Assembly (NCBI GenBank): GCA_002067205.1
Contig: MVQL01000218.1
Span: 1 to 58,743, forward strand
From: Pelotomaculum sp. PtaB.Bin104
GTDB lineage: Bacteria; Bacillota; Desulfotomaculia; Desulfotomaculales; Pelotomaculaceae
DNA: 58,743 nucleotides
Reading direction: 5' to 3'
Shown: piece by piece, positions 34,657 through 42,911 of the stretch
Position numbering within the stretch: the stretch's first letter is position 1
How the letters are laid out: the number at the start of each line of letters is the position of its first letter
Notes under the pieces: model-generated
Told to the model about the DNA's origin: nothing
Seen by the model: the letters and a program-made list of their open reading frames with translations, nothing else
Database searches by the model: none
Translations under genes and position numbers: made by a program

Positions 34657-35934
34657 ATGGCTGATTACCGTAAGATGTGGGAATCCCTTGGGCTGGACCT
34701 GGAGTCTCACGACCAGTTAATGAACGTATTGCCGCCTACCTACGGCAGTGTTTACATGAGCCAGGAAAACAGGCCGGAGGGTATGGAGTATTTTGATTTT
34801 GTGGTCAGCGAGGTGCACGGCCAGCGCATTCAGGAGCTGCAGGACCACAAGGCTGCGGGCGGCAAGGTCATCGGCGCTTTTTGTGTTTACGTCCCCGAAG
34901 AAATTGTGCGCGCTGCCGGCGGGATCCAGGTCGGCCTGTGTTCAGGGGTGGAGATCGGCACCGCCCAGGCGGAAAAGGTGCTGCCCAGAAATATCTGCCC
35001 GCTGATTAAATCCTTCATGGGGTTCAAGCTGGGAAAGGTCTGCCCGTATTTTGAGTCCTGCGATATGGTCGTGGGGGAAACGACTTGCGATGGTAAAAAG
35101 AAAGCTTTTGAAATATTAAACGACTTTGTGCCGGTGCATGTGATGGAGACACCCCAGATGAAGCGCGAAAAAGACAAAGCCCTGTGGCAAGGCGAGGTGC
35201 GGGACTTTCTGGCCGCGGTGGAGGAGTATACCGGCAATAAGGTTACAGCAGAGTCATTGCGTCAGGCGATTAAGGACACCAACGCCAAGCGCCGGGCGCT
35301 TTTGCGCTTAAATGAGCTGCGCCGGCATGACCCCGCCCCGATCAGCGGCAAGGACTGCCTCTTAATCGAGCAAATCTCCATGTATGACGATGTGCCCCGG
35401 TTTACCGCCCAGGTCAACACCCTTTGCGACGAGCTTGAGGTCCGGGTGAAGGAAGGAAAGGGTGTTGCCGCAGCCGGTGCGCCGCGCCTGATTCTGTCGG
35501 GCACCCCGATGGCGCTGCCGAACTGGAAGGTGCCCCACGTCATAGAAACCAGCGGCGCGGTGATCGTGGCCGAGGAAATGTGCACGGGGCTCCGCTATTT
35601 TGAGAACCTGGTGCCGGAGGAAGGGGAGACCGTGGAGCAAATGGTCGAGGCTATTGCCGGCCGCTACCTGGACATAAACTGCGCCTGCTTTACACCCAAT
35701 GACGGCAGGATGGAAAAAATAGTGAGCCTGACCGGGGAAATGAAGGCGGACGGGGTGATCAACTGCACCCTGGCTTTCTGCGATCCCTACCTGGTGGAGG
35801 CCAACCGGGTGGCCAAAGCGCTCAAAGAGCATAATATCCCCCTTCTAAACCTGGAAACAGATTACGGGCAGGAAGATACAGCACAAATTAAAACCAGGGT
35901 TGAGGCTTTCCTGGAAATGCTGGGAAATAGATAA
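34657..35934 (+). CDS. Second double-cubane-cluster-containing anaerobic reductase
   Basis: 425 residues, a paralogue of the reductase at 29808-30974. The same cysteine segments appear: 'LPRNICPLIKSFMGFK', 'LGKVCPYFESCDMVVGETTCDGKKKAFE' in the first half, then 'VAEEMCTGLRYFENL' and 'INCTLAFCDPYLVEANRVAK'. It has an extra N-terminal stretch and no activase gene beside it, so it may use the activase at 28991-29800 or one elsewhere. AAGGAGG precedes the ATG. Substrate unknown. Confidence 0.85.
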   Translation: MADYRKMWESLGLDLESHDQLMNVLPPTYGSVYMSQENRPEGMEYFDFVVSEVHGQRIQELQDHKAAGGKVIGAFCVYVPEEIVRAAGGIQVGLCSGVEIGTAQAEKVLPRNICPLIKSFMGFKLGKVCPYFESCDMVVGETTCDGKKKAFEILNDFVPVHVMETPQMKREKDKALWQGEVRDFLAAVEEYTGNKVTAESLRQAIKDTNAKRRALLRLNELRRHDPAPISGKDCLLIEQISMYDDVPRFTAQVNTLCDELEVRVKEGKGVAAAGAPRLILSGTPMALPNWKVPHVIETSGAVIVAEEMCTGLRYFENLVPEEGETVEQMVEAIAGRYLDINCACFTPNDGRMEKIVSLTGEMKADGVINCTLAFCDPYLVEANRVAKALKEHNIPLLNLETDYGQEDTAQIKTRVEAFLEMLGNR

Positions 35935-35970
35935 GCCAGGCAAGCTAAAAGAATGGGCCTGGTGGATATA

Positions 35971-36015
35971 ATAATTTGCCTGTTATTTACCAGCGGTAAA
36001 TAACAGGCAAATTAT
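35971..36015. repeat. Perfect 45-bp palindrome after the second reductase gene
   Basis: 21-bp arms (ATAATTTGCCTGTTATTTACC and its exact reverse complement) around AGC, 36 bp after the stop codon. It probably ends transcription as a long hairpin, although no T-run follows. Confidence 0.75.
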
Positions 36016-36481
36016 ACTTATCTAAAGCATTTATGCTAAAAGATAATTCAGTTGGGATAACCCTCGGGAGGTAGGGAAGCCCGTCAAGGCAGAAAACCGC
36101 TGATTTTATTTCCGGCTTAACCTGATAGGGCAGAGTTCGTTTAACAATTAACCCGGACTGTACAGTCAATACTGTTTAGGCAACCAGCCTGGCTATGTAT
36201 ACTGGGCTGGCTTTAAAAATCCTTGTTTCAAATCTAAGCCCGATAGATAATTTTTATTCTCTCTTAAACTGTAATAAATATTATCTATTGGGCCAATAAA
36301 GGGCATTTATTTTATATTGTTGAATTGTTTTAATAGCTACGATTTAAGTGATAATGCAATTTTGGCGAATCCCCCTTGTAAACATTTCTGCTCTAGGTTT
36401 TATTCTAGTGGTGATGAATTCCATGACTGCTTACTTTAAGTTGACTTTCCTTCATAGGGCAAACATGAGGAGGATATTGGC
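36016..36481. other. Upstream region of the ADP-ribosylglycohydrolase operon
   Basis: 466 bp without a gene. It holds direct-repeat copy A (36105-36219) and an AT-rich stretch with CCAATAAAGG near 36292, which is also seen at 45481 before the DUF3798 region. GAGGAGG at 36467 is the ribosome site for the next gene. A promoter must be here, but I cannot fix it. Confidence 0.4.
36105..36219. repeat. Imperfect direct repeat, copy A
   Basis: About 115 bp aligned with copy B at 42711-42823 in the same orientation. Shared blocks include CAGAGTTCGTTT versus CAGTGTTCGTTT, CCAGCCTGG and ATATGTATAC/CTATGTATAC followed by GGGGCTTGCTT or GGGCTGGCTTT. Copy A holds a GACTGTACAGTC palindrome. The two copies bracket the six-gene operon. 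Confidence 0.65.
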
Positions 36482-37516
36482 TTGTATGACAAAATTTTAG
36501 GCGGTCTTTTAGGTGCTGCTGTGGGTGATGCGATGGGTGCTGCAACGGAAGCCCGCACTACGGAGCAGATCATCCAAATCTTTGGTCATGAAGTCACAGA
36601 TTTTGAAAAACCGCCTGCTGATGCTATAGGCGCCGGTAACGAGCGAGGCCAACTGACGGATGATTTCAGCTGCGCTTATTTTATTGCCAGTCATATTATT
36701 CGGCATAACGGCTTAGTAAATCAAGAAATCGTCAAAGAAGCGATCATTGATTGGTCTGAGCATAAGGTGTTTTTTGAGCGTTTTGCCGGACCTACCACAC
36801 GGTTAGCTATTAAGAAATTTAAAGGGGAAACAACAAAAGGTGCAGATACGATTGAAGTACTGCCTTGGCAGGCAACCAATGGCGCCGGTATGAGGATATC
36901 CCCTATTGGTTTACTCAACCCCGGTAATTTGGGCAGCGCCATTAACGATGCCGTGACTGCAACATTAACTACCCATGATAATCATTTGGCCATCTCCGGA
37001 GCCTGTGCTGTTGCTTGTGCGGTGAGCCGGGCCATGCTGCCTGATGCTGATGTATATCAGGTGGTACAGGCGGGGCTTTATGGGGCTAAAGAAGGAGAGC
37101 GCATCGGACAGCAAGTGGGCAAGATCGCAGCCGGACCTTCTGTTGTTCGCCGTATGGAAATGGCTGTTCGGATTGGTTTAGGCCAGGGAACTCCCAGGGA
37201 AAAAATGTTCGAGATAGCCGATCGGGTTGGCAGCGGTTTGCACATTTCAGAAGCGGTTCCGGCTGCTTTTGGCCTTTTTATCGCTAATGGCGGAGATGCT
37301 ATGGCTTCCATTATAGGCGGGGTTAATATTGGCTATGACACTGATACGGTGGCTACCATGACCGGTGCTATAGCCGGTACTTTACAGGGCGCCGGGGCTT
37401 TCCCCAACCATTATCTGGAGCTACTGGATCAAGTGAATGGTATCGATCTGGCAAACCTGGCCCGGGGAATCGAGAAAATTGCCAAACAGCGCCGGTCTGC
37501 AAATGGGAGGGGGTAA
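36482..37516 (+). CDS. ADP-ribosylglycohydrolase family protein, catalytic type
   Basis: 344 residues of the DraG/ARH fold, which uses two Mg ions to hydrolyse an N- or O-glycosidic ribosyl bond. The metal ligands are visible: Thr59-Asp60-Asp61 in 'GQLTDDFSCAYF', Asp16 in 'VGDAMG', and the C-terminal 'GYDTDTVATMTGAIAG'. TTG start with GAGGAGG eight bases upstream. It is followed after six bases by a paralogue and then by a sugar ABC transporter and a PfkB kinase, so it probably splits an imported ribosylated compound in the cytoplasm, not a modified protein. Confidence 0.88.
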   Translation: MYDKILGGLLGAAVGDAMGAATEARTTEQIIQIFGHEVTDFEKPPADAIGAGNERGQLTDDFSCAYFIASHIIRHNGLVNQEIVKEAIIDWSEHKVFFERFAGPTTRLAIKKFKGETTKGADTIEVLPWQATNGAGMRISPIGLLNPGNLGSAINDAVTATLTTHDNHLAISGACAVACAVSRAMLPDADVYQVVQAGLYGAKEGERIGQQVGKIAAGPSVVRRMEMAVRIGLGQGTPREKMFEIADRVGSGLHISEAVPAAFGLFIANGGDAMASIIGGVNIGYDTDTVATMTGAIAGTLQGAGAFPNHYLELLDQVNGIDLANLARGIEKIAKQRRSANGRG

Positions 37517-37522
37517 TGAGCC

Positions 37523-38533
37523 ATGCATGATCAAATACTGGGCAGCCTTTTTGGCGCGGCGGTAGGAAACGCCATGGGTAATGCTACTGCTTTCCTTTCT
37601 ATAAAGCAGATACAAGAAAGATTTCACGGTTTTGTAACAGATTTTGTACAGCGACCGGATGATACCTTTGCCCAAAGACAGGAAGCGGGAGTAGTCAGCG
37701 GTGACTTTTACCACACCTATTTTTTGGCGAAACACTTGGTGGCCGCGGGAGGACTTGCTAATGAAAAGATCGGTAAAGAGGCGCTTTTAGCATGGGCGGA
37801 ACAGCCCCAATGGTTTGAGCATTTTGCTGATCCTACCTCACGCAATGTGGTAAATAAATTAAAAAGCTCCATTCTTCCTCCGCGACATCGGCTTTATATG
37901 AGCCATTATTTTGCCCTTTCCGCCAATGGTTCTGCCGTAAAAATATTTCCGGTGGGCTTAATGCGTCCGGGACAAATCCAAAAGGCCATAGAAGGAGCCA
38001 TTGCCGTTACCATAACTGTTTATGATGATGCTTATTCCATATCCGGTGCCTGCGCTATTGCGGCGGCAGTCAGTGAAGCCATGAAACCTCTTGCCAAACT
38101 GTATGATGTGGTGCAGGCCGGTCTTTATGGTGCTCAGGAAGGGGAGCGCATGGGCAGGGAAATCGCCCGGCATTACCCGGGGCCATCGGTATGGAAAAGG
38201 ATGGAGATGGCCATAGAAATCGGTTTGCGGAGCGGCTCGGCGCAAAGCAAGATGGCGGAATTAGCTGATTGTATTGGCAGCGGCATCGCTGTTGCTGAAG
38301 CTGTTCCTGCCGTTTTTGGTCTCTTGGTGGCCAATGGCGGCAATACCATGGAATCCATCTATGGCGGGGTAAATATCGGAAATGACACCACTGCCATAGC
38401 AACCATGCTGGGGGCCATTACCGGTGCTTTGCATGGGGTGGATTCGGTGAAGGCGGAATCCCGCCAAATGGTCATGGAAAAAAATCAATTGGATATCCCC
38501 GGTCTAGCCAGGGATATGTCGGCTATACTTTAA
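37523..38533 (+). CDS. ADP-ribosylglycohydrolase paralogue with altered metal site
   Basis: 336 residues, clearly homologous along its whole length to the preceding protein. Key positions differ: Asp16 is Asn ('VGNAMG'), Thr59-Asp60-Asp61 is Ser-Gly-Asp ('VVSGDFYH'), and the C-terminal DTDTVA is 'NDTTAIA'. Loss of several metal ligands suggests a pseudoenzyme or regulatory subunit that pairs with the first protein, or a changed chemistry. GGGAGGGGG precedes the ATG. The frame is intact and codon use matches its neighbours, so it is not decayed. Confidence 0.85.
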   Translation: MHDQILGSLFGAAVGNAMGNATAFLSIKQIQERFHGFVTDFVQRPDDTFAQRQEAGVVSGDFYHTYFLAKHLVAAGGLANEKIGKEALLAWAEQPQWFEHFADPTSRNVVNKLKSSILPPRHRLYMSHYFALSANGSAVKIFPVGLMRPGQIQKAIEGAIAVTITVYDDAYSISGACAIAAAVSEAMKPLAKLYDVVQAGLYGAQEGERMGREIARHYPGPSVWKRMEMAIEIGLRSGSAQSKMAELADCIGSGIAVAEAVPAVFGLLVANGGNTMESIYGGVNIGNDTTAIATMLGAITGALHGVDSVKAESRQMVMEKNQLDIPGLARDMSAIL

Positions 38534-38565
38534 CAACAAGAGTATGCTGGAGGGCGGCGGTCCGG

Positions 38566-39318
38566 ATGGAAACAGAAAAAAAGCTTTTTCTGCAAATAAG
38601 AGACATTAAAAAAAATTTTGGACACGTCGAAGCCTTACGGGGCGTTGATTTAGATGTTTATACCAGGGAAATCCTGGCCATTGTTGGTGATAACGGCGCC
38701 GGGAAAAGCACTTTAATTAAGGCGCTGGCGGGAGTCCTCGCACCCGATAGCGGCAAAATAATTGTAGAAGGACAGGCTTACGATAAGCTCAACCCCAGAC
38801 AGGCTATGGATTTGGGTATCTCCACGGTATACCAGGATTTATCCCTGGTGAATTGCCGGGATATTGCCACTAATGTTTTTTTAGGGCGAGAACCGCTTAA
38901 GTATGGTTTTTTTATTGATAAGAAGAAGATGGTACAAGACTCTATTGCTCTTTTTCAGGAATTGAAGATCAACATTCCTTCTATTTATGCCCTGGTAGGG
39001 CAGTTATCCGGCGGGCAAAGGCAAGGGGTTGCAGTGGCCAAGGCGATTAAATTCGGCGGAAAATTGCTGATTTTTGACGAGCCCACAGCAGCTATGGGGG
39101 TACAGGAATCGGCAGCAACATTGTCCCTGATCAAGAGCTTGGGCCGGCAGGGCTATGCGGTAATTATCATCAGCCACAATCTGCATCAGGTTTTTTCCCT
39201 GGCCCAGCGGATTTGTATGATCCGGCAAGGGCGGGTGGTGGATACGGTATCTACTGCCGATGTCACCCCCAACCAGGTGGTTTCTTTGATTACCGGGGCG
39301 GCGCAAGAGCTCGTTTAA
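38566..39318 (+). CDS. Sugar ABC transporter ATP-binding protein (single domain)
   Basis: 250 residues with one ATPase domain: Walker A GDNGAGKST (about 41-49), signature 'QLSGGQRQGV', Walker B 'LLIFDEPTAAMG', switch histidine in 'IISHNLHQVF'. RbsA-like ATPases normally carry two such domains in about 500 residues; this is the half-size form that dimerises. It pairs with the permease downstream and the binding protein at 41591-42691. Confidence 0.9.
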   Translation: METEKKLFLQIRDIKKNFGHVEALRGVDLDVYTREILAIVGDNGAGKSTLIKALAGVLAPDSGKIIVEGQAYDKLNPRQAMDLGISTVYQDLSLVNCRDIATNVFLGREPLKYGFFIDKKKMVQDSIALFQELKINIPSIYALVGQLSGGQRQGVAVAKAIKFGGKLLIFDEPTAAMGVQESAATLSLIKSLGRQGYAVIIISHNLHQVFSLAQRICMIRQGRVVDTVSTADVTPNQVVSLITGAAQELV

Positions 39319-39357
39319 ATGTACCGGTGTCATTGTTGGAACAGGAGAAAGTGCATC

Positions 39358-40323
39358 GTGAAAGAAAAAATATTAAATTCCATATCGAAGCATTTTTCAC
39401 AGATATTATTAACTGCGGTCCTTTTAATATTGTGCATTACTTTGTCTTTTAAAACCCCTTATTTTCTTACCTGGGCAAATTTTTATAATATTTTCGACCA
39501 AACCAGCGTCGATATTATCCTGGCCTTGGGCATGGCCTTTGTGATTTCATCCGGCGGTATCGATTTATCCATCGGTTCCACTATGGCGCTCAGTGGAATA
39601 ATCATGGCCTTTGCCATGGAAACGGGGATGCCTGTATGGGCCTCACTGGCTTTGGGCTTGCCGGTTGGCATTATCATCGGAGCCTGTAACGGTCTTTTGA
39701 TTTCCCGCTTAAACTTAAGCCCTCTGGTAATAACCCTGGGCTTTATGTCTATTGGCAGAGGTTTGGCCTTGATTTTAACAAAATCCTCGCCCATCTTCGG
39801 GTTTCCCAACGCTTTTAAATTCTTGGGTTCCGGACATATCGGCCCGATTAATTTCCCTATTCTTATGGCAGCGATCCTGGTGATTATCTCCTGGGTTTTA
39901 TTGAATAAGACCAAATGGGGCTATTATGCTCTGGCATTGGGGGGGAATGATGAAGCGGTACGGCGTGCGGGTATTTCCGTGTGGAAATACAGGACCTCAA
40001 TTTACATCTTTTGTGGCCTGTTGGCGGCTATTGCAGGGATGATCACTATTGCCCGGCTAAACTGCGCCGACCCCCTGTCGGGCTGGATGGTGGAAATAGA
40101 CGCTATTGCCGCTGTAGTTTTAGGAGGCGCCAGCTTGAGCGGGGGCAAAAGCAGCATCGTGGGTACAATTTTGGCCTGCCTGGTTTTGGGTACCCTTGAC
40201 AACGGCTTAATTTTGCTGGCTATTCCTTCCTATTATCAAAAGTTGCTTTGTGGAATCATCATCATCCTGGCATTGATATTTACGGAATTACGCAGTAGAA
40301 AAGAACCCCAAAACGCAAGTTAA
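39358..40323 (+). CDS. Ribose-type ABC transporter permease
   Basis: 321 residues, RbsC-like, with eight to ten hydrophobic segments and signatures 'GMAFVISSGGIDLSIGSTMAL', 'ALGGNDEAVRRAGI' and 'AVVLGGASLSGGKSSI'. I start it at the GTG at 39358, ten bases after AGGAGA; the frame is open further upstream but reads there through unrelated sequence. It forms the channel of the importer of this operon. Confidence 0.88.
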   Translation: MKEKILNSISKHFSQILLTAVLLILCITLSFKTPYFLTWANFYNIFDQTSVDIILALGMAFVISSGGIDLSIGSTMALSGIIMAFAMETGMPVWASLALGLPVGIIIGACNGLLISRLNLSPLVITLGFMSIGRGLALILTKSSPIFGFPNAFKFLGSGHIGPINFPILMAAILVIISWVLLNKTKWGYYALALGGNDEAVRRAGISVWKYRTSIYIFCGLLAAIAGMITIARLNCADPLSGWMVEIDAIAAVVLGGASLSGGKSSIVGTILACLVLGTLDNGLILLAIPSYYQKLLCGIIIILALIFTELRSRKEPQNAS

Positions 40324-40602
40324 AGAATGGTGCTATATGAAGAACAATAAACCAAAGGCACTACCCGGATACAGCTTTAGAGCGGCATTTGCCCACAGGA
40401 TCTGCGGGGTATTGGTATTGCTCGTCGGGTACAGGGAATATTGGCCTTGGCTACCAAAAAGACCTCGCAGCGACTGTATGGCGCCGGTCTGACTACAGGG
40501 TTCACATAAAATCAGAAAAAAGGAGTTGTTTATAAACCTCCACACAAGACAAATTTTTAAAAAACGGCAACTAAAAAGGGGTGATAATTTTTACAGAAAG
40601 AT

Positions 40603-41565
40603 ATGTTGATGAATAAAAATAAGATGGTTATAGGTCAGGGTGCTGCTGCTATGGATATTGTGATCCAGTGCCGGCATTTGCCCGGTGAGGATAGTTTTGG
40701 ACGCATTTATCAAGAAAGAATCACTTCAGGAGGAAGCGGGGCCAATGTCTTAGTAACCATTGCCCAGTTGGGGGCTGCTGCAGCTTTAGTAGCGAAGCTG
40801 GGTGAGGATCAATTTGGACGGCAGTTTCGCCGGGAATTATTGGCTGATGGGGTATCCGACCAGTATTTACACGTTAAACCCGGCGGAGCAACCATGCATA
40901 CCTATGTATTTGTTACAGAACAGGGCAAACGATCAATTCTGGTCAACCGTGGCAACAGCTTTCATACTTTGAATCCTGAAGAGGTGGATGAAAGTATCTT
41001 GGATAACGCCTCTGTATTTTATAGCGACGGCTGTCCGGGAGGGGTCGCCGTTAAATTGGCTAAAGCCGCTAAAGCAAGAAATATTCCGGTTTTTATTCAA
41101 ATGGAATGTCTTCCATCTTTTATGTTATCCGAATACTGTACCGCCGAGCAAATTGATGAGCTGCTGTCATATGCTGATATTATTTGTGCCGGTCGTGATG
41201 TATATTGCGAATTGGCAGCAAAAGCGGATTACCTCTTTTCCATTCAGGACACCTATGAAAAATATAAACCTGCTTTCGGGGTAATCTGCACTGCCGGTGA
41301 AGAAGGGGCCATTTGGCATTCCCGGCATGGCGCCATATCCTGCGGTGTTTATGCTATTAACCCCGTGGACACAACAGGGGCGGGTGATAGTTTCTGCGGT
41401 GGTTTGATTTACCGCTTTTTTTTGCAAGGCGCCGGTAGGAAAGACACTCTTACTTTTGCTACTGCTTGTGCCGCGATGAAGTGTTTATCACCGGGGCCAC
41501 GCTTGCGGGTTTCTGAAGCGGCGGTTACTAATTTTATGAACAAACATAGTATGACTAACTTATGA
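40603..41565 (+). CDS. PfkB family carbohydrate/nucleoside kinase
   Basis: 320 residues of the ribokinase fold. The N-terminal signature 'SGGSGANVLVTIAQLGAAAALVAKLGEDQFGRQF' and the C-terminal 'NPVDTTGAGDSFCGGLIYRF' with catalytic aspartate are present. It should phosphorylate the ribosyl product released by the hydrolase or the imported sugar/nucleoside. It follows the permease after a 279-bp gap without a recognisable gene, still in the same direction. Confidence 0.88.
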   Translation: MLMNKNKMVIGQGAAAMDIVIQCRHLPGEDSFGRIYQERITSGGSGANVLVTIAQLGAAAALVAKLGEDQFGRQFRRELLADGVSDQYLHVKPGGATMHTYVFVTEQGKRSILVNRGNSFHTLNPEEVDESILDNASVFYSDGCPGGVAVKLAKAAKARNIPVFIQMECLPSFMLSEYCTAEQIDELLSYADIICAGRDVYCELAAKADYLFSIQDTYEKYKPAFGVICTAGEEGAIWHSRHGAISCGVYAINPVDTTGAGDSFCGGLIYRFFLQGAGRKDTLTFATACAAMKCLSPGPRLRVSEAAVTNFMNKHSMTNL

Positions 41566-41590
41566 ACAATATTTTGAAAGAGGGAAGAGA

Positions 41591-42691
41591 ATGAAAAAAG
41601 GAAGCTTATTATTTATAGGGTGGATGATTGTTTTATGTCTGTTTGTTTTAACAGGTTGTGGCGGTAATACACCGGCTGCTACTGATGGAGCTAAAGTCAA
41701 AGACAATGTGGATATAAACAAGTTGGTAAAAAATGATGCCTATACCGACATCGAAAAGAATATTTTAAAAGCACTGGAACCCCTGCCGAATAAGGGTGAT
41801 GGCAATGTGAAGGTAGGCGTTGTTCTGCCCACCCTGTCCAATCCCTTTTATGTGTCTTCAAAAGCGGGCTATGAGGATGCCGCTAAAGCTTTGGGAATTC
41901 AGGTTGAAGTAGTATCCGGCGCCAAGGAAGATGACGTGGAAGGTCAGTTGAATGCTTTCAAAACCCTGCTAAGCAAGGACTTTGACGCAATCGTAATTAT
42001 ACCGATTAATGGTATGAACTTAATTAGCGGTGTAGTTGAAGCCAATAAAAAAGGCATACCTATTATTTCCAGTGGAACCACATTGAATGAAGCTGCTGTC
42101 GCCGAAGCAGGAGCAAAAATTGCTGCCCACATGAGCAATAACTTTACCGAACAAGGCCATTTGGCGGGAGCCTATATTTCAGAAAAAATCAAAGCCAGCG
42201 GTGCGCAAACCGCAAAAGTTGCGGTTATTGAGGGCCTAGCCGGCGCATCTCAAGGGGAGGCCCGCCGGAACGGCGCCGTTGCCGCTTTTGAAGAAGCCGG
42301 CATGGATGTTATTGCAATTCAAACCGGCGATTGGGACCGTCAGAAGGCTTACAATATTGCCAACAACCTGCTGCAGTCCAATCCTGACTTGAGGGGAATT
42401 TTCTGCGCTAATGACACTATGGCTTTAGGCGTCGTGGAAGCCCTGAAAGTAGCCGGTAAAAAAGAACAGGTTTTCGTAACCGGAATAGACTTTTTGGATG
42501 AAGCCCGCCAATCCTTAAAAGCCGGTGAATTAAACGCTTCCGTAGCCATGGCTCCTTATATAAAAGGCAAAGGTACTTTGACTCTGGTTTTGAAAGTCTT
42601 GCAAGGGCATGATATCTCCAAGCAGAATTATTGGAGCCCCATCGCTTTGATTACCCAAGAAAATGTCTATGATTATGAAGATTGGAAGTAG
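41591..42691 (+). CDS. Ribose-type ABC substrate-binding lipoprotein
   Basis: 366 residues. Signal peptide with lipobox 'LTGCG' (Cys23), then an RbsB-like two-lobed binding protein: 'VGVVLPTLSNPFYVSSKAGYEDAAKALG', 'KDFDAIVIIPINGMNL', 'GIFCANDTMALGVVEAL' and 'VFVTGIDFLDEAR'. It catches the substrate outside the cell for the ATPase and permease upstream. The GAGGGAAGAGA site lies before the ATG. An unusually long spacer of about 50 residues separates the lipid anchor from the first strand. Confidence 0.9.
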   Translation: MKKGSLLFIGWMIVLCLFVLTGCGGNTPAATDGAKVKDNVDINKLVKNDAYTDIEKNILKALEPLPNKGDGNVKVGVVLPTLSNPFYVSSKAGYEDAAKALGIQVEVVSGAKEDDVEGQLNAFKTLLSKDFDAIVIIPINGMNLISGVVEANKKGIPIISSGTTLNEAAVAEAGAKIAAHMSNNFTEQGHLAGAYISEKIKASGAQTAKVAVIEGLAGASQGEARRNGAVAAFEEAGMDVIAIQTGDWDRQKAYNIANNLLQSNPDLRGIFCANDTMALGVVEALKVAGKKEQVFVTGIDFLDEARQSLKAGELNASVAMAPYIKGKGTLTLVLKVLQGHDISKQNYWSPIALITQENVYDYEDWK

Positions 42692-42710
42692 CTGTTGACT
42701 TTACGCTGAT

Positions 42711-42823
42711 TTATTCCGGGTTTACCGGTAGGGTCAGTGTTCGTTTGCCAAGCTAACCCCAGACTGCTGCCAACACAGAAAACATAGCCAGCCTGGATAT
42801 GTATACCGGGGCTTGCTTAAAGG
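42711..42823. repeat. Imperfect direct repeat, copy B
   Basis: Counterpart of 36105-36219, same orientation, about two thirds identical by eye, beginning 20 bp after the last gene of the operon. See copy A. Confidence 0.65.
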
Positions 42824-42849
42824 AAGGGCATTGGATTACTTATTTTAAA

Positions 42850-42890
42850 CCGTTGGCCAAGATGCACGGGCACCTTGGCCAACGGTTTTA
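42850..42890. terminator. Strong terminator between the ribosyl operon and selB
   Basis: CCGTTGGCCAAG and CTTGGCCAACGG are perfect 12-bp arms around 12 bases, followed by TTTTAATTCTTTT on the plus strand. The minus strand is also followed by GTTTAAAATA, so it probably serves both convergent transcripts. Confidence 0.85.
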
Positions 42891-42911
42891 ATTCTTTTAA
42901 ATTAATTTTTA

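Noticed and set aside
36016..36240. Possible riboswitch before the glycohydrolase operon
   Set aside because: Short AGGGAAGCCCG-like words recall cobalamin leaders, but the conserved box and core order are missing.
40324..40602. 50-codon frame between the ABC permease and the kinase
   Set aside because: Weak ribosome site and arginine/proline-rich sequence without motif; the gap may hold a relic, but nothing can be supported.
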